A stretch of 64,000 bases of DNA from Lampropedia cohaerens (GTDB lineage: Bacteria; Pseudomonadota; Gammaproteobacteria; Burkholderiales; Burkholderiaceae_C): assembly GCF_001005215.1 (NCBI RefSeq), contig NZ_LBNQ01000012.1, forward strand, positions 88,458 to 152,457. Direction: 5' to 3'. Positions 17,122 through 27,022 of the stretch are shown in pieces (the stretch's first letter is position 1; each line of letters starts with the position of its first letter). The position numbers and the translations under genes are program-made. The notes below the pieces were generated by a model that was not told the origin of the DNA, did no database searches, and was given only the letters and a program-made list of their open reading frames with translations.

Positions 17122-18915
17122 ATGAGCAGCACCCCGAACCAAGGCGCAGGCACGCACGTCGATTACTGGCAGCAGCTGCACACGCTGCAGCAGCAGGCGC
17201 TGCAAGGCTGGGGGCAACTGGGGCAGCAGGGCCTGCACGGCAAGCAGCAGGATGCCGCCGGTGCTGGCGCGAGCCCCCCCTTTTCCTTCTTTGCCGAACT
17301 GGCGCAAAGTCATGCCGCCAGCCCCGACACGCCGCGTTTGCACATCGATGCGGAGAAACTGCAGGCGCTGCAAGCACAATACCTGGAGCAGATCGGGCAG
17401 CTCGCCCGCAGTGAGCTCCACGAGCTGGCCGAGATGCTGCGCACCGATCGGCGCTTTGCCAGTCCCGCATGGCTGGAGAGCAAACCCGCTGCCATGACGG
17501 CTGCGCTCTACAAGATCCATGGCGCGCTGCTGCACAGGCTGGTGGCCATCACCGAAACCGACGACAAGACCCGCGCTCGCCTGCAGTTTGCGGTGGACCA
17601 GTGGCTGGCCGCCACTGCGCCGAGCAATTTCCTGGCGCTCAACCCCGAAGCGCAGCTGCAAGCCATCGCCTCCAAGGGCCAAAGCATTTCCAAAGGCCTG
17701 CTCAACCTGTGGCAGGACGTCCGGCGCGGCTATCTCTCCATGACCGACGAGGCACAGTTCGAAGTGGGCCGCAACCTCGCCGTCACGCCCGGGTCAGTGG
17801 TCTACCAGAACGCGCTGTTTCAGCTCATCGAGTACAAGCCGAGCACTCCAAAGGTGTACGAGCGACCGCTGCTGCTGGTCCCCCCCTGCATCAACAAGTA
17901 CTACATCCTGGACCTGCAGCCCGGCAACTCGCTGATTGAATACGCCGTTGCGCAAGGCCATCGCACCTTTGTCATCAGCTGGCGCAACCCGGACCGGTCA
18001 ATGGATACCTGCACCTGGGATGACTACATCGAGCACGCGGCCATCGAGGCCATTGGCGTGGTACAGGACATCACTCGCGCCGCCACCATCAACACACTGG
18101 GCTTCTGCGTTGGCGGCACAATTCTCACCACCGCCCTCGCCGTGCTGGCCGCGCGCGGCGCCCATCCGGTCGAAAGCGCCACGTTACTGACTACGCTGGT
18201 TGACTTCTCCGAGACGGGTATTCTCGACATCTTCATCGACGAGAACCTGGTGCGCTTTCGCGAACTGCAAATGGGCCAGAAAGGACTGTTGCCAGGCCAT
18301 GACCTGGCAACGACCTTCCGTTTCCTGCGCCCCAACGAACTGGTGTGGAACTATGTCGTTGGCAACTACCTCAAGGGCGAAACGCCAGCGCCATTCGACC
18401 TGCTGTACTGGAACAGCGACGGCACCAACCTGCCCGGCCCCTTTTACACGTGGTACCTGCGCAATACCTACCTCGAAAACAACCTAGTCAAGCCGGGACA
18501 CGCCACCGTCTGCGGCGTACCGGTGGACTTTCGCCAGGTGCACACGCCAATGTACATCTACGGCTCGCGGGAGGACCACATCGTGCCAATTCGCGCAGCC
18601 TACGCAAGCACGCGCGTTTTTCCAGGTGACAAGCAATTCGTCATGGGTGCATCCGGACACATTGCCGGAGTGATCAACCCTCCGGCGCGCGGCAAGCGCC
18701 ATTACTGGAAGAGCAGCGTCAGCCCCCTGCCCGGGGATTGGGAACGCTGGGTCGAGACGGCCGAGCAAGTCCCCGGGAGCTGGTGGCCGCACTGGGCCGA
18801 ATGGCTGGCGAGCCATGCCGGCAAACAGGTTCCAGCCCCCAAGCGCCCCGGGCGAGGCGCTGCTTACAAAGAGATCGAGCCGGCACCGGGCAGCTATGTC
18901 CGCCAGCGCGCTTGA
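17122..18915 (+). CDS. phaC: Class I poly(3-hydroxyalkanoate) synthase PhaC
   Basis: The 597-residue enzyme polymerises (R)-3-hydroxyacyl-CoA into polyhydroxyalkanoate granules. The lipase-like box is GFCVGGTI with nucleophile C329; the other triad members are D485 (SREDHIVP) and H513 (GASGHIAGV). The N-terminal ~200 residues are the less conserved region typical of class I enzymes. ATG 17122 is chosen because GAGGAG lies about 10 nt upstream; the frame could begin at a TTG at 17101. phaB follows after 102 bp. phaA (beta-ketothiolase) is absent from the locus. Confidence 0.95.
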   Translation: MSSTPNQGAGTHVDYWQQLHTLQQQALQGWGQLGQQGLHGKQQDAAGAGASPPFSFFAELAQSHAASPDTPRLHIDAEKLQALQAQYLEQIGQLARSELHELAEMLRTDRRFASPAWLESKPAAMTAALYKIHGALLHRLVAITETDDKTRARLQFAVDQWLAATAPSNFLALNPEAQLQAIASKGQSISKGLLNLWQDVRRGYLSMTDEAQFEVGRNLAVTPGSVVYQNALFQLIEYKPSTPKVYERPLLLVPPCINKYYILDLQPGNSLIEYAVAQGHRTFVISWRNPDRSMDTCTWDDYIEHAAIEAIGVVQDITRAATINTLGFCVGGTILTTALAVLAARGAHPVESATLLTTLVDFSETGILDIFIDENLVRFRELQMGQKGLLPGHDLATTFRFLRPNELVWNYVVGNYLKGETPAPFDLLYWNSDGTNLPGPFYTWYLRNTYLENNLVKPGHATVCGVPVDFRQVHTPMYIYGSREDHIVPIRAAYASTRVFPGDKQFVMGASGHIAGVINPPARGKRHYWKSSVSPLPGDWERWVETAEQVPGSWWPHWAEWLASHAGKQVPAPKRPGRGAAYKEIEPAPGSYVRQRA

Positions 18916-19017
18916 GTTGAATCATCCGATCATCGCCCCACCAGTCAGCCAGACGGTTGAGCCGGGCACAGTCTTTGCATCCAGCTTTCTGTAAAAAACA
19001 TTCAAGGAGCACATCGC

Positions 19018-19755
19018 ATGAATCAGAAGGTCGCCTACGTTACCGGAGGAATGGGCGGAATCGGCACCGCCATTTGCCAACGCCTGTACAAGGAAGGATT
19101 CAAGGTGATTGCCGGCTGCGGCCCCAAGCGGGATTACCAGTCCTGGCTTGACGAACAAAAGGCTGCCGGCTACATCTTTCACGCATCGGTCGGCAATGTC
19201 GCAAACTGGGATTCCACCGTAGAAGCCTTCTCCAAGGCCAAGGCCGAACACGGCAGCATTGATGTACTGGTCAACAATGCCGGCATCACGCGCGACAGGA
19301 TGTTCGTGAAGATGACGCCCGATGACTGGAATGCCGTCATCGAAACCAACCTCAATTCCATGTTCAATGTCACCAAGCAGGTGGTCGGGGACATGGTAGA
19401 GAAAGGTTGGGGCCGCATCGTCAACATCAGCTCCGTCAATGGCGCCAAGGGCCAGGCCGGCCAGACCAACTACTCAGCCGCCAAGGCCGGGATGCACGGC
19501 TTTACGATGGCGCTGGCACAGGAGCTGGCCAGCAAGGGGGTAACCGTCAACACCGTCAGCCCCGGCTACATTGGCACTGACATGGTCAAGGCCATCCGCG
19601 AGGACGTGCTGGAGAAGATCGTCGCCACCATTCCCGTGCGACGCCTGGGCGAGCCCGGCGAGATCGCCTCCATCATCGCATGGCTGGTGTCGGAAGACGG
19701 TGGCTACTCCACCGGCGCGGACTTTCCCGTCAACGGCGGCCTGCACATGCACTGA
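19018..19755 (+). CDS. phaB: Acetoacetyl-CoA reductase PhaB
   Basis: This 245-residue short-chain dehydrogenase reduces acetoacetyl-CoA to (R)-3-hydroxybutyryl-CoA with NADPH, supplying PhaC. It shows the cofactor loop TGGMGGIG at residues 9-16, NNAG at 86-89, and the catalytic Y152/K156 (YSAAK) with a serine in NISSVNG. An AAGGAG site precedes the start. Co-directional with phaC and followed by a hairpin. Confidence 0.95.
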   Translation: MNQKVAYVTGGMGGIGTAICQRLYKEGFKVIAGCGPKRDYQSWLDEQKAAGYIFHASVGNVANWDSTVEAFSKAKAEHGSIDVLVNNAGITRDRMFVKMTPDDWNAVIETNLNSMFNVTKQVVGDMVEKGWGRIVNISSVNGAKGQAGQTNYSAAKAGMHGFTMALAQELASKGVTVNTVSPGYIGTDMVKAIREDVLEKIVATIPVRRLGEPGEIASIIAWLVSEDGGYSTGADFPVNGGLHMH

Positions 19756-19762
19756 AAACAAT

Positions 19763-19788
19763 GGCTGGCAGGACGCTGCCTGCCAGCC
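19763..19788 (-). terminator. Hairpin terminator between convergent phaB and adhP
   Basis: GGCTGGCAGG (19763-19772) and CCTGCCAGCC (19779-19788) form a perfect 10-bp stem with a 6-nt loop, 7 bp after the phaB stop. On the minus strand it is followed by ATTGTTTTC, an acceptable T-rich tail for the adhP transcript; the plus-strand side has no T-run. Confidence 0.55.
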
Positions 19789-19871
19789 AGATGAAGATGG
19801 AAAGGCACCTGCTGATGCGCTATCGGTAGCGCGCCGCATCAACGCGCAGCGCACCATCAGGTTGCCTGACC

Positions 19872-20900
19872 TCAGGCAGCGATGTCCAGCACAATACGTC
19901 CGTCGATCTTCCCTTTGTGCATGCGGTCGAAGATATCGTTGATGGCCTCCAACTTCTCGGCCTTGACGGTAGCCTTGACCTTGCCCTGCGCGGCGAAATC
20001 GAGTGATTCCTGTAGATCCAGGCGCGTGCCGACAATCGAGCCCTTGATGGTGATGCCCTTGAGCACGGTGGAGAAGATCGGCAGCGGGAAGCTGCCGGGC
20101 GGCAGGCCATTGAGCGAGATGGTGCCGCCACGGCGCACCGCCCCGATCGCCTGCTCAAAGGCTTTTTCCGAGACAGCGGTGACGAGAATGCCATGTGCGC
20201 CGCCAATCTCCTTTTGGAGGAACTCAGCGGGATCGGTGGTGCGCGCATTGACGACCACGGTGGCGCCCAGCGCCTTGGCCAACGTCAGCTTGCTATCTTC
20301 CACGTCGATGGCGGCAACGTTGTAGCCCATGGCCTTGGCATACTGCACGGCCAGGTGGCCAAGACCGCCAATACCAGAGATTGCCACCCAGTCCCCTGCC
20401 TTGGCGCCCAGTACCTTCAAGCCCTTGTACACCGTCACGCCAGCGCACAGGATGGGTGCCACTTCAATGGAGTCCAGCCCGTTGGGCACGTGTCCGACGT
20501 AGTTGGGATCGGCCAGCGCGTATTCGGCAAAGCCACCGTTGACGGAATAACCGGTGTTTTCCTGCTTCTCGCAAAGCGTCTCCCACCCGCCCAGGCAGTG
20601 GACGCAGTAGCCGCAAGCGGTGTGCAGCCACGGAATGCCGACACGGTCGCCTTCCTTGACATGTTTGACGTTCTTGCCCACTGCCACGACATGACCAACT
20701 CCTTCATGGCCGGGAATGAATGGGGGGTTGGGTTTGACTGGCCAGTCACCATCAGCGGCGTGCAGGTCGGTATGACACACGCCGGAAGCGGCGATTTTCA
20801 CCAGTACCTGATCGTCATTGGGGGTAGGCACCGGCACTTCCTCGATCTGCAGCGGCTTGCCGAACTCGCGCACTACGGCAGCTTTCATGGTCTTGCTCAT
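19872..20900 (-). CDS. adhP: Zinc-dependent alcohol dehydrogenase AdhP
   Basis: This 342-residue medium-chain dehydrogenase oxidises ethanol or other primary alcohols with NAD+. Catalytic zinc ligands are C42 (GVCHTD), H65 (PGHEGVG) and a downstream cysteine; structural zinc is held by C96, C99, C102 and C110 (CGYCVHC...C). The cofactor motif is [16 protein letters not shown] precedes the start. It lies 98 bp after an aldehyde dehydrogenase gene on the same strand, so alcohol to acid oxidation can be completed by the pair. Confidence 0.92.
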   Translation of the reverse strand: MSKTMKAAVVREFGKPLQIEEVPVPTPNDDQVLVKIAASGVCHTDLHAADGDWPVKPNPPFIPGHEGVGHVVAVGKNVKHVKEGDRVGIPWLHTACGYCVHCLGGWETLCEKQENTGYSVNGGFAEYALADPNYVGHVPNGLDSIEVAPILCAGVTVYKGLKVLGAKAGDWVAISGIGGLGHLAVQYAKAMGYNVAAIDVEDSKLTLAKALGATVVVNARTTDPAEFLQKEIGGAHGILVTAVSEKAFEQAIGAVRRGGTISLNGLPPGSFPLPIFSTVLKGITIKGSIVGTRLDLQESLDFAAQGKVKATVKAEKLEAINDIFDRMHKGKIDGRIVLDIAA

Positions 20901-20998
20901 GAGACGTTCTCCTTTACAGGTTGAGAAGCGGTTAACAGTTGTATCGTGCGCAACGGCGGCCGGACCGCCGCTGCCGCGCCCGCTGGCGCACCGTGCGC

Positions 20999-22528
20999 TC
21001 AGAAGAATCCGAGCTTGTCAGGGCTGTAACTCACCAGCATGCACTTGGTCTGCTGGTAGTTGGCCAGTGCCATCTTGTGGGTCTCGCGGCCAATGCCCGA
21101 CTGCTTGTAGCCACCAAATGCGGCATGCGCCGGATAGGCGTGATAGCAGTTGGTCCACACGCGGCCAGCCTGAATGGCCCGCCCGGCCTTATAGGCTGTC
21201 GTGCCGTTACGCGTCCAAACGCCAGCGCCCAGTCCAAAAACGGTGTCATTGGCAACGGCCACTGCCTCGTCCAGGTCCTTGAAGGTCGTCAGCGCCGCAA
21301 CGGGGCCGAAGATTTCTTCCTGGAAGATACGCATCTTGTTGTTGCCCTGCAGTATCGTGGGCTTGATGTAGTAGCCACCTTCGAGCTCGTCGCCCAGCGC
21401 ATTGCGCTCACCACCGATGATGGCCTGGGCGCCCTCCTGCCTGCCGATGTCGATATAGCTGAGAATCTTCTCCATCTGCACCTTGGAAACCTGCGCACCG
21501 ACCATTGTCGAGGTATCCAGCGGATGGCCCGTCTTGATCCTGGCTACGCGCTCCTTGGCCTTCTCGATGAACGCTTCGGCGATCGACTCCTGCACCAGAA
21601 TGCGTGATGGGCAGGTACAGATCTCGCCCTGGTTCAGCGCGAACATCGCCAGCCCTTCCAGCGCCTTGTCAAGAAAGGCATCATCCTTGTCCATCACATC
21701 CGCGAAGAAGATGTTGGGGCTCTTGCCGCCAAGCTCGACGGTGGACGGAATCAGATTGTCCGCGGCGGCATGCAGGATGCGCTGGCCCACCGGGGTGGAG
21801 CCGGTGAAGGCAATCTTTGCGATGCGCTTGCTGGTTGCCAGTGCTTCGCCAGCCTCCTTGCCGAAGCCATTGACGATGTTGACCACACCCGGGGGAATCA
21901 GATCGCCAATCGTCTCCATCAATACCAGAATGGAGGCCGGCGTCTGTTCCGCCGGCTTCATCACCACCGAGCACCCGGCGGCCAGCGCCGGCGCCAGCTT
22001 CCAGGCGGCCATCAGCAATGGGAAGTTCCAGGGGATGATCTGGCCCACGACACCGATCGGCTCCTTGAAGTGGTAGGCCACGGTGTTCTCGTCGATCTCC
22101 GAGATCGCTCCCTCCTCGGCCCGCAGGCAGCCGGCAAAGTAGCGGAAGTGGTCTACCGCCAGCGGCAGGTCGGCGGCCAGCGTCTCCCGCAGGGGCTTGC
22201 CGTTGTCGATGGTCTCGGCCACCGCCAGCAGCTGCAGGTTCTGCTCGATGCGATCGGCAATCTTCAGCAGCAGGTTGGAGCGCTCGGTCGGCGAAGTCTT
22301 GCCCCATTTGACCTGGGCGGCATGGGCCGCATCCAGCGCGCGGTCGACGTCTTCGGCATCGGACTGCGCGACCTTGGTAAAGGGCTTGCCGGTAATGGGA
22401 GAAATGTTCTCGAAATAGCGCCCGGCCGATGGCGCCACCCATTTACCGCCGATGTAGTTGTCGTACTGCGCCTTGTAGGGAAAGCGCAGATCAAGGTTGA
22501 AGCGCTTGAGCTCAAAGGGGTCTGCCAT
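20999..22528 (-). CDS. NAD-dependent aldehyde dehydrogenase (AcoD/ExaC/AldB type)
   Basis: The 509-residue enzyme oxidises acetaldehyde and similar aldehydes to acids. The general base E266 is in VELGGKS and the catalytic cysteine is C304 in [10 protein letters not shown], a context characteristic of the AcoD/ExaC/AldB subgroup. The start at 22528 has GGAGG 7 nt upstream; an ATG at 22540 is in frame but lies before that site. It is first of two genes (aldehyde then alcohol dehydrogenase) and is divergent from an AcoR-like sigma-54 activator, with a sigma-54-like promoter between. Confidence 0.93.
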   Translation of the reverse strand: MADPFELKRFNLDLRFPYKAQYDNYIGGKWVAPSAGRYFENISPITGKPFTKVAQSDAEDVDRALDAAHAAQVKWGKTSPTERSNLLLKIADRIEQNLQLLAVAETIDNGKPLRETLAADLPLAVDHFRYFAGCLRAEEGAISEIDENTVAYHFKEPIGVVGQIIPWNFPLLMAAWKLAPALAAGCSVVMKPAEQTPASILVLMETIGDLIPPGVVNIVNGFGKEAGEALATSKRIAKIAFTGSTPVGQRILHAAADNLIPSTVELGGKSPNIFFADVMDKDDAFLDKALEGLAMFALNQGEICTCPSRILVQESIAEAFIEKAKERVARIKTGHPLDTSTMVGAQVSKVQMEKILSYIDIGRQEGAQAIIGGERNALGDELEGGYYIKPTILQGNNKMRIFQEEIFGPVAALTTFKDLDEAVAVANDTVFGLGAGVWTRNGTTAYKAGRAIQAGRVWTNCYHAYPAHAAFGGYKQSGIGRETHKMALANYQQTKCMLVSYSPDKLGFF

Positions 22529-22631
22529 GTATGCCTCCATATGTTGAAGTTATGACGATCAAGGCCGTGGTCACACAAACCCAGCCGATCCTTACGCGCA
22601 CGCCGACGGCGTACCGCGTCAATACACTTTA

Positions 22632-22647
22632 TACAAAATTCGCGCCA
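22632..22647 (-). promoter_or_regulatory. Candidate sigma-54 promoter of the aldehyde dehydrogenase operon
   Basis: The minus strand reads TGGCGCGAATTTTGTA, close to the -24/-12 consensus TGGCAC-N5-TTGCA, with correct 10-bp spacing between the GG and the -12 dinucleotide, which is GT here where GC is usual. It would start transcription about 90 nt before the gene. The adjacent sigma-54 activator supports it. Confidence 0.5.
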
Positions 22648-22719
22648 ACTGGCATATACACACAAACATATGATTTATAACGATTTTTGTGCATTGCAAC
22701 ACCAACTCTCCAGGTTGCT

Positions 22720-22762
22720 GTGTCGCAGTTTGAGACACTGTCACCCCTGCGTTTTCATGACA
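22720..22762. promoter_or_regulatory. Candidate enhancer sites for the AcoR-like activator
   Basis: Two inverted repeats lie side by side: GTGTC (22720-22724) with GACAC (22734-22738), and TGTCA (22739-22743) with TGACA (22758-22762). They sit about 75-130 bp upstream of the sigma-54-like promoter, the distance range expected for an enhancer-binding protein. Assignment to the neighbouring activator is inferred. Confidence 0.35.
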
Positions 22763-23050
22763 ACCGCAACAGTCGCGCAAACCCGCACAGCGTGGCGTTT
22801 GCGCGATTCCTATAATGGGTCCGTCAGGCCGCTCACTGCCGTTGCACGGGTGGACCTGAGACCCAACGAGGCGGCTTGACAGGCGCGCAGAAAGCCTGCA
22901 TGCCAGTGCCTGCGCCCACGCGATAGGCAGCTGGCCGGCATCGCCGCAACAGCTTTGCGGGATACGCACGCGGGAGAGGGTCACCCTGCCAGGCGGGCAC
23001 CGGTGTGCACAACGGCAAGCGCGTGTCCCCCTTCATGGCAAGGAGACAGC

Positions 23051-25084
23051 ATGAGGCAGGAAGTACAGGAACTCCTGAGTGCACGCAGCGCGCTCTGCGC
23101 GGCGGGGCGCCCCGCGCTGGACGCGCGCCTGGCCGATTCCTGGCAGCGCAGCGTTGACGCAGGCCTTCACCCGCGTGACATGCGCGAAATACCTGAGCCC
23201 CTCACTGGCAGTGCCTTTCGGCAGTTGCTCGACTGCAATGGCGACCTGCTCGCACACGCCCGGCCCGTGATGGACTTCGTGTACGGACAGATTCGCGGCA
23301 GCCAGTGCATGGTCGTTCTCTCCGACGCCCACAGCCTGCTGCTGCACACGCAAGGAGATCGTACCTTCCTCAACAAGGCACAGCGCGTGGCCCTGATGCC
23401 GGGAGCCGACTGGCATGAGCGCCGCCGCGGCACGAACGCCATCGGCACCGCAGTGGCCGATCGCGCACCGGTGCGGGTGCGAGGCAGCGAGCACTTCATG
23501 GAACAAAACGGCTTCCTGCACTGCTCTGCCGCCCCCATCTTTACCGCACAGGGCGACGTGGCTGGCGTCGTTGACATTTCCGGCGCGCCGATTGCCTCGC
23601 ACCGCCATACACTGGCGCTGGCGGGTATGGCCGCGCGCATGATTGAGAACAGCTGGCTGAAGTCCAGCTATCCGCAACATGCCCGCATCCACCTGCATCC
23701 CCAGCCGCAGGGACTGGATACACCGGCCGAAGGGATTGTCATCATGTCCGGCGACGGCGTGCTCGTCGGCGCCAACCAGGCAGCCATGCAGCTGCTGCGC
23801 CTTGCCAGCGGCGACTTCTTCCAGCTGAGACTCGACAGCCGCCTGCGCGAGCGCCTGCTGAAATTGCTCGCAGAATCGAACCGCGGCATCCGCAGCCTGC
23901 GCCTGCCTGGCGCTGGCAAGCTCTACCTGCGCATCCACTACGCGACCGCCGCGCCACTGTGGCAGCGCGCCACAGACCATCGGCTTTCGGCCGCACCGCA
24001 CCCCACCGCCGCGCCTGTGCAGGCCAGCGACTCCGCCCCATCAGGCGAGACGGCCCAGGATGCGCTGGCCGCTACCGATACCGGCGACCAACGCTGGCGC
24101 ACTGCCACCGACAAAGTGCGCCGCATTTTGAGGCACGACATTCCACTGCTGATCCAGGGTGAGTCCGGTGTGGGCAAGGAAGTGCTGGCACGCGCCGCGC
24201 ACGCCAGTGGTCCGCGGCAGGGCAAACCATTCGTGGCCATCAACTGCGCAGCCATCCCCGAATCGCTGATCGAGGCCGAGCTGTTCGGCTACGCACCGGG
24301 CGCCTATACCGGTGCCCTGCGCGGCGGCAGCCCCGGGCGCATCCGTGAAGCGCATGGTGGTACGCTGTTTCTCGACGAAATCGGCGACATGCCATTGCTG
24401 CTGCAGTCGCGCCTGTTGCGCGTGCTGCAGCAGCGCCAAGTCACGCCGTTGGGCGGCGCGCCCGTGCAAGTCGATTTCGCGCTGATCTGCGCCAGCCATT
24501 GCGCGCTGGCGCAGGCGGTGGAGCAAGGGCGCTTTCGCGCAGACCTCTACTACCGCATCAATGGCTTTGCCGTGCATCTGCCGCCATTGCGAGAGCGACA
24601 GGATTTCGATGCGCTGATTGGCCGCATTCTGCGTGACTGCGCTACCGAGGATCTGCACGTAGCCCCCGATGTGATGGCAGCCATGCGACGCTACCACTGG
24701 CCCGGCAACCTGCGCCAGCTCGCCAGCGTACTGAAGACGGCCTGCGCCCTGCGCGAACCCCATGAGCAACAGCTGAGCTGGCACCATCTGGCCGATGACA
24801 TCAGCGCCACGCTGCAAAGTCTGCCCCCTGCCGCCCCGGCGGTCCCGGCGGCACTGCCTGCCCGCACCGCACAGGCAGACGACATGGCCGGTGCACTGCA
24901 ACGCCGCAAACTGGCTGCCATTGCACGCGCTGTCCAGGAAGCGGGCGGCAACATCAGCCGAGCGGCTCGCGCACTGGGCGTGAGTCGGCAGACCATCTAT
25001 CGGCATTTGCGCGACGCGCAATGGCGCCATGCTGGTGATGTCGCCGCATCCAAGCTCGGTCCACCACATGACGGCGCGTGCTAG
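23051..25084 (+). CDS. Sigma-54-dependent transcriptional activator, AcoR-like
   Basis: The 677-residue protein has an N-terminal GAF-like sensory region (about 60-200), a PAS-like stretch (about 220-300), an AAA+ domain and a C-terminal Fis-type helix-turn-helix (GGNISRAARALGVSRQTIYRHLR, about 632-654). Walker A is GESGVGKE (370-377) and Walker B lies in GGTLFLDEIGD (436-446). The sigma-54 contact loop reads GAYTGA (417-422), with tyrosine where phenylalanine is usual. The start at 23051 has AGGAGACA 4-10 nt upstream; an extension to 22955 is unsupported. It is divergent from aldehyde/alcohol dehydrogenases, as AcoR-type activators of acetoin or alcohol use are. Confidence 0.9.
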   Translation: MRQEVQELLSARSALCAAGRPALDARLADSWQRSVDAGLHPRDMREIPEPLTGSAFRQLLDCNGDLLAHARPVMDFVYGQIRGSQCMVVLSDAHSLLLHTQGDRTFLNKAQRVALMPGADWHERRRGTNAIGTAVADRAPVRVRGSEHFMEQNGFLHCSAAPIFTAQGDVAGVVDISGAPIASHRHTLALAGMAARMIENSWLKSSYPQHARIHLHPQPQGLDTPAEGIVIMSGDGVLVGANQAAMQLLRLASGDFFQLRLDSRLRERLLKLLAESNRGIRSLRLPGAGKLYLRIHYATAAPLWQRATDHRLSAAPHPTAAPVQASDSAPSGETAQDALAATDTGDQRWRTATDKVRRILRHDIPLLIQGESGVGKEVLARAAHASGPRQGKPFVAINCAAIPESLIEAELFGYAPGAYTGALRGGSPGRIREAHGGTLFLDEIGDMPLLLQSRLLRVLQQRQVTPLGGAPVQVDFALICASHCALAQAVEQGRFRADLYYRINGFAVHLPPLRERQDFDALIGRILRDCATEDLHVAPDVMAAMRRYHWPGNLRQLASVLKTACALREPHEQQLSWHHLADDISATLQSLPPAAPAVPAALPARTAQADDMAGALQRRKLAAIARAVQEAGGNISRAARALGVSRQTIYRHLRDAQWRHAGDVAASKLGPPHDGAC

Positions 25085-25168
25085 CATCTGCGGTTTCGTT
25101 CAAGGCGTTCGGTTCGCTCCTGCACCACGCGATCATGCGGCACGGGCCGGTTACCCAGCTTCTCTGCC

Positions 25169-26104
25169 ATGTCCAACAATGCTTCCCCACTTGCGCTGAC
25201 CATTGCTACCCGTGAAAGCCGCCTAGCGCTGTGGCAAGCCACGCATGTGCAGACGCTGCTGCTGCAGCGCGGCCATCGCGTGCAGCTGCTGGGGATGACA
25301 ACCCGCGGCGACCAGATCCTCGATCGCAGTCTCAGCAAAGTCGGCGGCAAGGGTCTGTTTGTCAAGGAGCTGGAAGCGGCCCTGCTTGAAGGCCGTGCAC
25401 AGCTGGCGGTGCACTCGCTCAAGGACGTGCCCATGGACCTGCCTGCGGGATTCACACTCGCCTGCGTGCTGCCGCGCGGCAATCCGTGCGATGCCTTCGT
25501 CTCGCCCCGCTATGCCAGCCTGGACGCCCTGCCGCACGGCGCCTGCGTGGGCACCTCCAGCCTGCGTCGCCAGGTACTGCTGCACCACCTGCGCCCGGAC
25601 CTGCGCATCAAGCCGCTGCGGGGCAACCTCGACACGCGCCTGCGCAAACTCGATGAAGGTCAGTTTGATGCCATCGTGCTGGCCGCAACCGGTCTGGAAC
25701 GCCTGGGATTGCAGGCGCGGATTCGTCACATCTTCACGCCTGAACAGATGCTGCCAGCAGCAGGCCAAGGGGCACTCGGCGTCGAGGTGCGCAGCGATGA
25801 CGCCCAGTTGATCGCTGCGCTGCAGCCGCTGGCCGACGCACCCACATGGCTGGCCACAGCCGCCGAGCGCGCCGTCAGCCGCGGGCTTGGCGGCAGCTGC
25901 TCAGTGCCGCTGGCAGCCCACGCAGTGTGGGCCGAGGGCGGCACAAGCGACCAGCTCTGGCTGCGTGCTGCCTGGGGCGATGTGCATGGCAGGCAACCGT
26001 TGGTGCAGGCGCAGGCCCGCGCGCAGGTCACCAGCACGGCACAGGCGGAGGCGCTGGGCGAACAGGTCGTTGCGCAGCTGCGCAGCGCAGGCGCCGCAGC
26101 CTGA
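25169..26104 (+). CDS. hemC: Porphobilinogen deaminase (hydroxymethylbilane synthase) HemC
   Basis: The 311-residue enzyme joins four porphobilinogen units into hydroxymethylbilane for heme and siroheme. The dipyrromethane cofactor is attached to C244 in [12 protein letters not shown]; the catalytic aspartate is D86 in [19 protein letters not shown] at the start is typical. It stands alone: hemD does not follow, since the downstream gene is convergent. Confidence 0.95.
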   Translation: MSNNASPLALTIATRESRLALWQATHVQTLLLQRGHRVQLLGMTTRGDQILDRSLSKVGGKGLFVKELEAALLEGRAQLAVHSLKDVPMDLPAGFTLACVLPRGNPCDAFVSPRYASLDALPHGACVGTSSLRRQVLLHHLRPDLRIKPLRGNLDTRLRKLDEGQFDAIVLAATGLERLGLQARIRHIFTPEQMLPAAGQGALGVEVRSDDAQLIAALQPLADAPTWLATAAERAVSRGLGGSCSVPLAAHAVWAEGGTSDQLWLRAAWGDVHGRQPLVQAQARAQVTSTAQAEALGEQVVAQLRSAGAAA

Positions 26105-26125
26105 CCCCGCTGCGCCCGACGCGCT

Positions 26126-27022
26126 TCACGCCGCCTCGGGCGGCGGCCACTGCAGCTGGCGCCTGCTCTCGAATACGCGCAGCGCTCCGGTCAACGGATC
26201 GTTGAACGCGATGCGTCGCGCCAGCAGTTGCAGTGGCCGGCTGAAGTCGCCTTCGGGCGGATCGTTAATGGCCGGATAGAACGCATCGTGGCGGATCGGC
26301 ACGCCCAGCGCAGCCATGTGCACACGCAACTGGTGCTTGCGCCCGCTTTCCGGTCGCAGTCGGTACAGTGCCCATGCACCATGCCGCGCGATGACCTCCA
26401 TCGAGGTCTGGCTATTGGGCTCGCCAGGCACCTCCATCATCGTGAAAAAGCGCGGCCCGCCCGGCTCCAGCCGGCTGCGATGCACCACTGGCGTGGCAAA
26501 GCGCACATGCCAGCGCGCCACCGCCTCATAGACCTTGTCTACTTGGCGGTTGCGAAACAGGCTATGGTAGGCATCACGCAGCGCCGGATCGGCGCAGAAC
26601 AGCACCACTCCGGCAGTGTCCTTGTCCAGCCTGTGCAGCGGTGAAAGCTGCGGCAAGCCCAGTTGGCGCTGCAGCCGCGTGAGCAGCGTCTGCGCGGCGT
26701 GCTGGCCGGCCGGTGCCGTCGGCAGGAAGTGGGGCTTGTCGACCACAACCAGTGCACTATCTTGATGCAGCACGGTATGGGCAAACGGCACGGGAACCTC
26801 CTGCTGCACCGTGCGCCGGTACAGCAGGTGGGTGGTCACAGCCACTGGCATATCCGCTGCCAGCGGCTTGCCGGCCGCATTGCATACCTGGCCAGCAGCC
26901 AGCCGCTGGCGCCACACCGCCTCCTCCACACGCGGAAAGCGCTGACGCAGAAAGGCGAGCACCGTACCAGGGGCCCGTGGCGGTACGCCAACCCGGCTCC
27001 ATCCCGGCAAATCCGATTTCAT
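26126..27022 (-). CDS. RluA-family RNA pseudouridine synthase
   Basis: This 299-residue enzyme isomerises uridine to pseudouridine in rRNA or tRNA. The RluA catalytic motif is HRLDKDTAGVVLF with D133 as nucleophile; the later RPESGRKHQLRVHMAALG is the conserved RNA-binding block. The N-terminus (about 15-70) resembles an S4-like region. The start overlaps the stop of the upstream MocR gene (ATGA), so the two are co-translated. The target base cannot be predicted from sequence. Confidence 0.86.
   Translation of the reverse strand: MKSDLPGWSRVGVPPRAPGTVLAFLRQRFPRVEEAVWRQRLAAGQVCNAAGKPLAADMPVAVTTHLLYRRTVQQEVPVPFAHTVLHQDSALVVVDKPHFLPTAPAGQHAAQTLLTRLQRQLGLPQLSPLHRLDKDTAGVVLFCADPALRDAYHSLFRNRQVDKVYEAVARWHVRFATPVVHRSRLEPGGPRFFTMMEVPGEPNSQTSMEVIARHGAWALYRLRPESGRKHQLRVHMAALGVPIRHDAFYPAINDPPEGDFSRPLQLLARRIAFNDPLTGALRVFESRRQLQWPPPEAA

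Larger units (their letters stand above)
22529..23050. other. Divergent regulatory region aldehyde dehydrogenase / AcoR-like activator
   Basis: The 522-bp non-coding region has a sigma-54-like promoter pointing to the aldehyde dehydrogenase (22632-22647), a group of TGTC/GACA half-sites 75-130 bp upstream of it, and GC-rich DNA leading to the AGGAGACA ribosome binding site of the activator gene. The stretch 22620-22700 is clearly AT-rich against its surroundings. No RNA gene was seen. Confidence 0.55.
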
